Shown here one piece after another: positions 60,231 through 64,000 of a stretch of DNA of 64,000 bases. Under the pieces are notes generated by a model that was not told the DNA's origin, did not search any database, and worked only from the letters and a program-made list of their open reading frames with translations. Numbering within the stretch: the stretch's first letter is position 1; each line of letters starts with the position of its first letter. This DNA is from Eriocheir sinensis (Eukaryota > Arthropoda > Malacostraca > Decapoda > Varunidae), in contig NC_066544.1 of assembly GCF_024679095.1 (NCBI RefSeq), positions 8,379,490-8,443,489 on the forward strand, written 5' to 3'. Position numbers and translations under genes: made by a program.

Positions 60231-63200
60231 GTAACAACTCATTTTAACAACAGATGAAATAATTAATAAATATAACAAACGATTCTAACTAAACTTCATC
60301 CCCTGCAGCTTCCTATGACTGTCAGATATACATTATGCACGGCTTCAGTTAATATTACCATAATACATGTCAAACACTCGAGGATTTGCAGAAGAAACAA
60401 CGTCTATGATGAGGTCAAATTTATTGCACATGGATATCAACGTGTTTCTCATCGTCACGACCGGTAACCTCATTACATGTGCTTTAAACAAAGATTACTT
60501 AGGGAATATCTGGACTCGACACTATAACACTGACCTACTTTGATCACAATGCATTGCCAAAAAACTCTACCTTGTATATAACATAAATAACAGGTTCATT
60601 GTAAAAAGAAAATTATGATCAAACAAAATGGTTAACAACATATGACACACTTCAACAAATTCACAAAGATATGAACATTCACGCACACTAATAAACATGA
60701 AGCGTGTATGTGAGTAACTGGACGTTTGGTCAAGATGAAATGAAGCCATGCCTGGCGTGCCAATGTACAGGTGTGAGATGGAGGATGAGATGGGGGCGAG
60801 GCATGAGACTGAGAACCACACAAAAGAGTAGAGGGAAATACAAGATCATAATATTATGGAATCTATACAAATACAAAAATAGATCCTATGCATAATTCAA
60901 ATAAATAAATAAATATATGTAAACACATCATGCATGGCTGCCATGATATCAATACATAGATATTTCTACATTTATTCAGATCTAAGAACTTGCAGTGTCT
61001 ACATCCTAGCCAATAGCTGTTGAAACAAGTGTGATCATTTTGAACGGCTTATGGAAGACAATGAGAACTTAGAATGTGCTGAGGGCAAAGTTTGAAGAAA
61101 GGATAAACTTCCTCACTTATACTTAGAATTTGAAACAGTATTATGATATGAGAGTTTGTAAGAAAATATAAAACTACACACTGTCAACCAACATCAACAA
61201 ATAATGGTCCACATTCTACAACATGTTTCCAGGATGACAGAGTGCCACAAGGCAAAGCAGCCCCACTTCTGCACGATGGAGGTGAGAAGGATGAGAGGCT
61301 GTACAGCTGCAGCCAAAACCTCACCAGGAGGCAACTCCAGCCCAGTGAAAATGTATTGTGACAAGCTTCACTCAAACACTCACACTCAATAACAGAATGA
61401 GTCAGCCAGAGTATGCTGTATTTATAATCTTAGCATATAACAACAGTTATATGGATTGAAGAAATATCATGGATCCTCATTTTCTATTATACAGTTTGTT
61501 ATTACAGTCTACTTAAATGCAAGTTAACTTGCCAATATAGATACATACATTTAAGTATTAATTGGTTATTGTAATGTCAGTTTGTGCAACCTATAAAAAT
61601 TAAATGCAGTGAAAACTAACTTTGATTTGTGAATCAATGCATGTGTTGCATGGGGGCCAGAGGACTGACTGACCAGTATTAAAAAAATCCACTGATAACA
61701 GGTCTCATTCTTGAGTTCACCTGACATGCTCAAGTGGTCACTCTCCCGTGGCCAGACCCTCCTATAATATCTTGTGAGCAAGTAAACCAGTTATATGAAA
61801 ATGAGCAAAATGGAGCACCCATCCAGGCCTGCCACATGGATGTCCCTTTATAGGATGCAAACAAGTACAGAAAGAAAAAATAAATAAAACTTCACACACT
61901 AACTAATTCTCTTTATATATGATTTTTTTAAAAATTACCTTGACTTTATTTATTTACTGAAGTTTTTCTTAATGAATGAATCAAACAAAACATGCCCTCA
62001 AGAAATGAGCCAACATAATAAAAAGTCGTTGATAAATATAACACCTGTTCACGACTAACATACCTATGCTGTCATGGAGTCAGTTGAAAAGGACACACAA
62101 AAAAAAGGTAAATGTAACAGGAAAACAATCTATAATTTAAGAGTAAAAACTTTAAAAAGTTTGAGATGAGGACAATATACTTCAAAAGAACAGCCAAAGC
62201 TTTGATAAAAAGAATTCTTCTCCAGGAAGCTCTAAAGGGATTTGGACATGAAAACTTATTTTATCAAAACTGATACCAGAAACAACTAAAATACAATAAC
62301 TGATACTCTATTTTTCCAATATGTGACTTTATGAATACTAACATTACCAATTATTTTGTGCATGCTAAATATTATCAAACAAAAAATACATAAATCAATA
62401 GATAAACAAATAAAACTATGTACATAAAGAGCTTAATCTCAGAACAATCCATGCACATCCCTGAATTCTTTTACATATCAGTAGTTGTTATGCAGCCAAC
62501 TATAAGCACAACCCACAAGAGTTGATGTAACAAGCACTATTTAAGTACCTCAACCAATTAAAACTCTGTACAAAAATAAATTACCTGTTGCATAAATTAA
62601 TGTTTTTTTTGCCACAGAAAATATCATGATCAGTATTACAGAAGGTAATTTTTGGTCAACATGACATGATCAATTAATTTTCAGGCTGAGAAGTGAAGAA
62701 ATAATTCAAACCTTCTCAGTTGTAACACACATATGCCAATGCCTCTAAATGTTTTGGTCCTAGGGTATCTGAATGCCCTGTGTTATCATTATCTAATTAT
62801 CTAAAAAAAAAAAAAAAAAAAAGTATTTGAGTTACTCTGCACTTCTCCATTCTCCTTATAACTACGTAAACTTTCGCAACTATGTGAAATTGATCCTTTC
62901 ATGCAAAATTTAAACTTTAATAATTCTCTGGATAAACCTGAACTATAGGTGTAATGGCATCACATCAGTCGTCCACAGCATTGTGATGGGAATTTAATCA
63001 CTAGCTCTATCATCAAAAAGTCTAATAACATTTTCTTACTATCTGTATTAAAAAAAATAGTACTAAAAGAAATTTATATGGTGACTACCCAAAGAAGATC
63101 ATTTGACAGTACATAATGAAAACCACCCAATGTGTGGAACTGCTATGCTATGAGACTCCTTGACATGGTTATGAATACATTGAAGGCAATCCTTCTCCAT

Positions 63201-63497
63201 GTTTGGGGAGATGACAGTTAAGTGGTTACGTCACAGAAGTGGTCAATGGGAGTTCTGCATATGAGTTCTGTCAATAGCTGACTATTTTTCATGAGCTCTG
63301 ACTATCCATTAACTCTAACTTTGATTGTGACTTCAAACAAGTGGACAACTAAGGGTAACTTGAGTTGAGAAAGGCATCACAGTAAAATTTCACCAGTCTC
63401 CACACAGACGAGGAAAACCACCAAAGCACCTAAAAAATGAGATGCGGTGGTCATCAACACGAAACTTCAATCATTTATATCAAGGTCCTTTTAAAAA
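60231..63497 (-). other. AT-rich region without exons; possible long 3' UTR
   Basis: About 3.3 kb nearly free of the microsatellites that fill the rest of the window. No supported frame. AATAAA on the minus strand occurs at 60420-60425 and near 60190. If the candidate exon at 63498 is real, this could be its 3' UTR. Confidence 0.3.
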
Positions 63498-63535
63498 TTA
63501 GCTACAATCTATCTTTTGAAACGGATCAAAAGTAC
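63498..63535 (-). CDS. candidate terminal exon of a further minus-strand gene
   Basis: After TTTTTTTTTCACAG the minus strand reads, in phase 1, TFDPFQKIDCS and then TAA (63498-63500). The acceptor is very strong, the peptide is not repetitive and it is followed by sequence resembling a 3' UTR. It is too short to assign, and the upstream exons would lie beyond the right edge. Confidence 0.25.
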
Positions 63536-63904
63536 CTGTGAAAAAAAAAGATGAATTGTAAGTCACAACAATACACACATAAGCATCCAACACTACTTCA
63601 GAAAGTTTTGCTAAAAATATTCTTTAAAATTGTAAACAGTTGAAAATATGAATATAGTGTTACTACAATTCCTTTACTCTGGTAACATACAAGATGAAAA
63701 GTTACAGGGATAAAAGACAATGAACAAAAACTATATTAGGATGAATTCCCATGTTGTCTCAGTGACTTGAGTGGCTCACTTCCCATTCATGGTCCAACCG
63801 TAATAAAATACCAATTCATTCAAAAGGCCACAGAGTGAGGTGAGGCTCTGTAATGCCAAGTCCCTCCTGGTGGCCGAGCCTCCCATAACTCACTCTGCAA
63901 GAGG

Positions 63905-63985
63905 GGTACCTCTTTGGGCGACTGGTTAAGGAGTGGTTTCCCATCTCGCTGGTTGTGGGTTTGATTCCTGGCGCTGGCAAAACCT
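63905..63985 (+). mobile_element. possible tRNA-derived SINE head
   Basis: GGGCGACTGGTTAAGGAGTG and GGTTGTGGGTTTGATTCCTG resemble pol III A and B boxes about 30 nt apart. The element runs toward the window edge, so its body cannot be judged. It differs from the SINE at 48051. Confidence 0.45.
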
Positions 63986-64000
63986 TTCCTTGTCTGGATT

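Overview
The window looks like nuclear DNA of an arthropod, most likely a decapod crustacean. The reasons are short exons scattered in introns packed with microsatellites and minisatellites, interstitial TTAGG tracts (the arthropod telomere unit), LINE fragments, a tRNA-derived SINE and several small inverted-repeat elements. The species cannot be fixed from the sequence. Nothing prokaryotic or viral was seen.

Two genes can be assembled exon by exon, both on the minus strand, with every splice phase agreeing. (1) Positions 46988 down to 8048 (or to 673) hold an orthologue of protein Mesh, a smooth-septate-junction membrane protein. Its order is signal peptide, NIDO, a TIG-like segment, AMOP, von Willebrand factor D with a GDPH motif, sushi/CCP and one transmembrane helix. 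The 22-exon model gives 1323 residues. The transmembrane exon is duplicated: the near copy (8048..8613) is a terminal exon with a long tail, while the far copy (1599..1785) splices to a 37-codon last exon (673..784) and gives a 1234-residue isoform. The two tails differ but both end in a class I PDZ-ligand pattern. A 96-nt symmetric cassette exon (38057..38152) adds an RTKR furin-like site near the N terminus.

(2) Positions 59942 down to 54242 hold a 7-exon, 365-residue OGFOD2-type 2-oxoglutarate/Fe(II) dioxygenase with its His-x-Asp...His...Arg centre intact. Its second intron carries a reverse-transcriptase fragment.

Layout: 1-5860, distal Mesh exons, purine arrays and MITE copies; 5865-8047, 3' UTR of the long-tail Mesh isoform, mostly a 24-bp minisatellite; 8048-46988, Mesh exons and introns; 47000-54000, Mesh promoter area with paired GATA motifs, then intergenic DNA with a SINE, inverted repeats and purine arrays; 54000-60000, OGFOD2; 60000-64000, AT-rich DNA that may be the long 3' UTR of a further minus-strand gene beginning beyond the right edge.

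The most unusual feature is structural. Three Mesh introns contain tandem arrays whose unit includes a copy of the adjacent 3' splice site, and two exons have left partial copies of themselves in neighbouring introns. The alternative C-terminal modules are probably the most biologically meaningful observation. All splice sites and domains were read by eye; no alignment or search was run.
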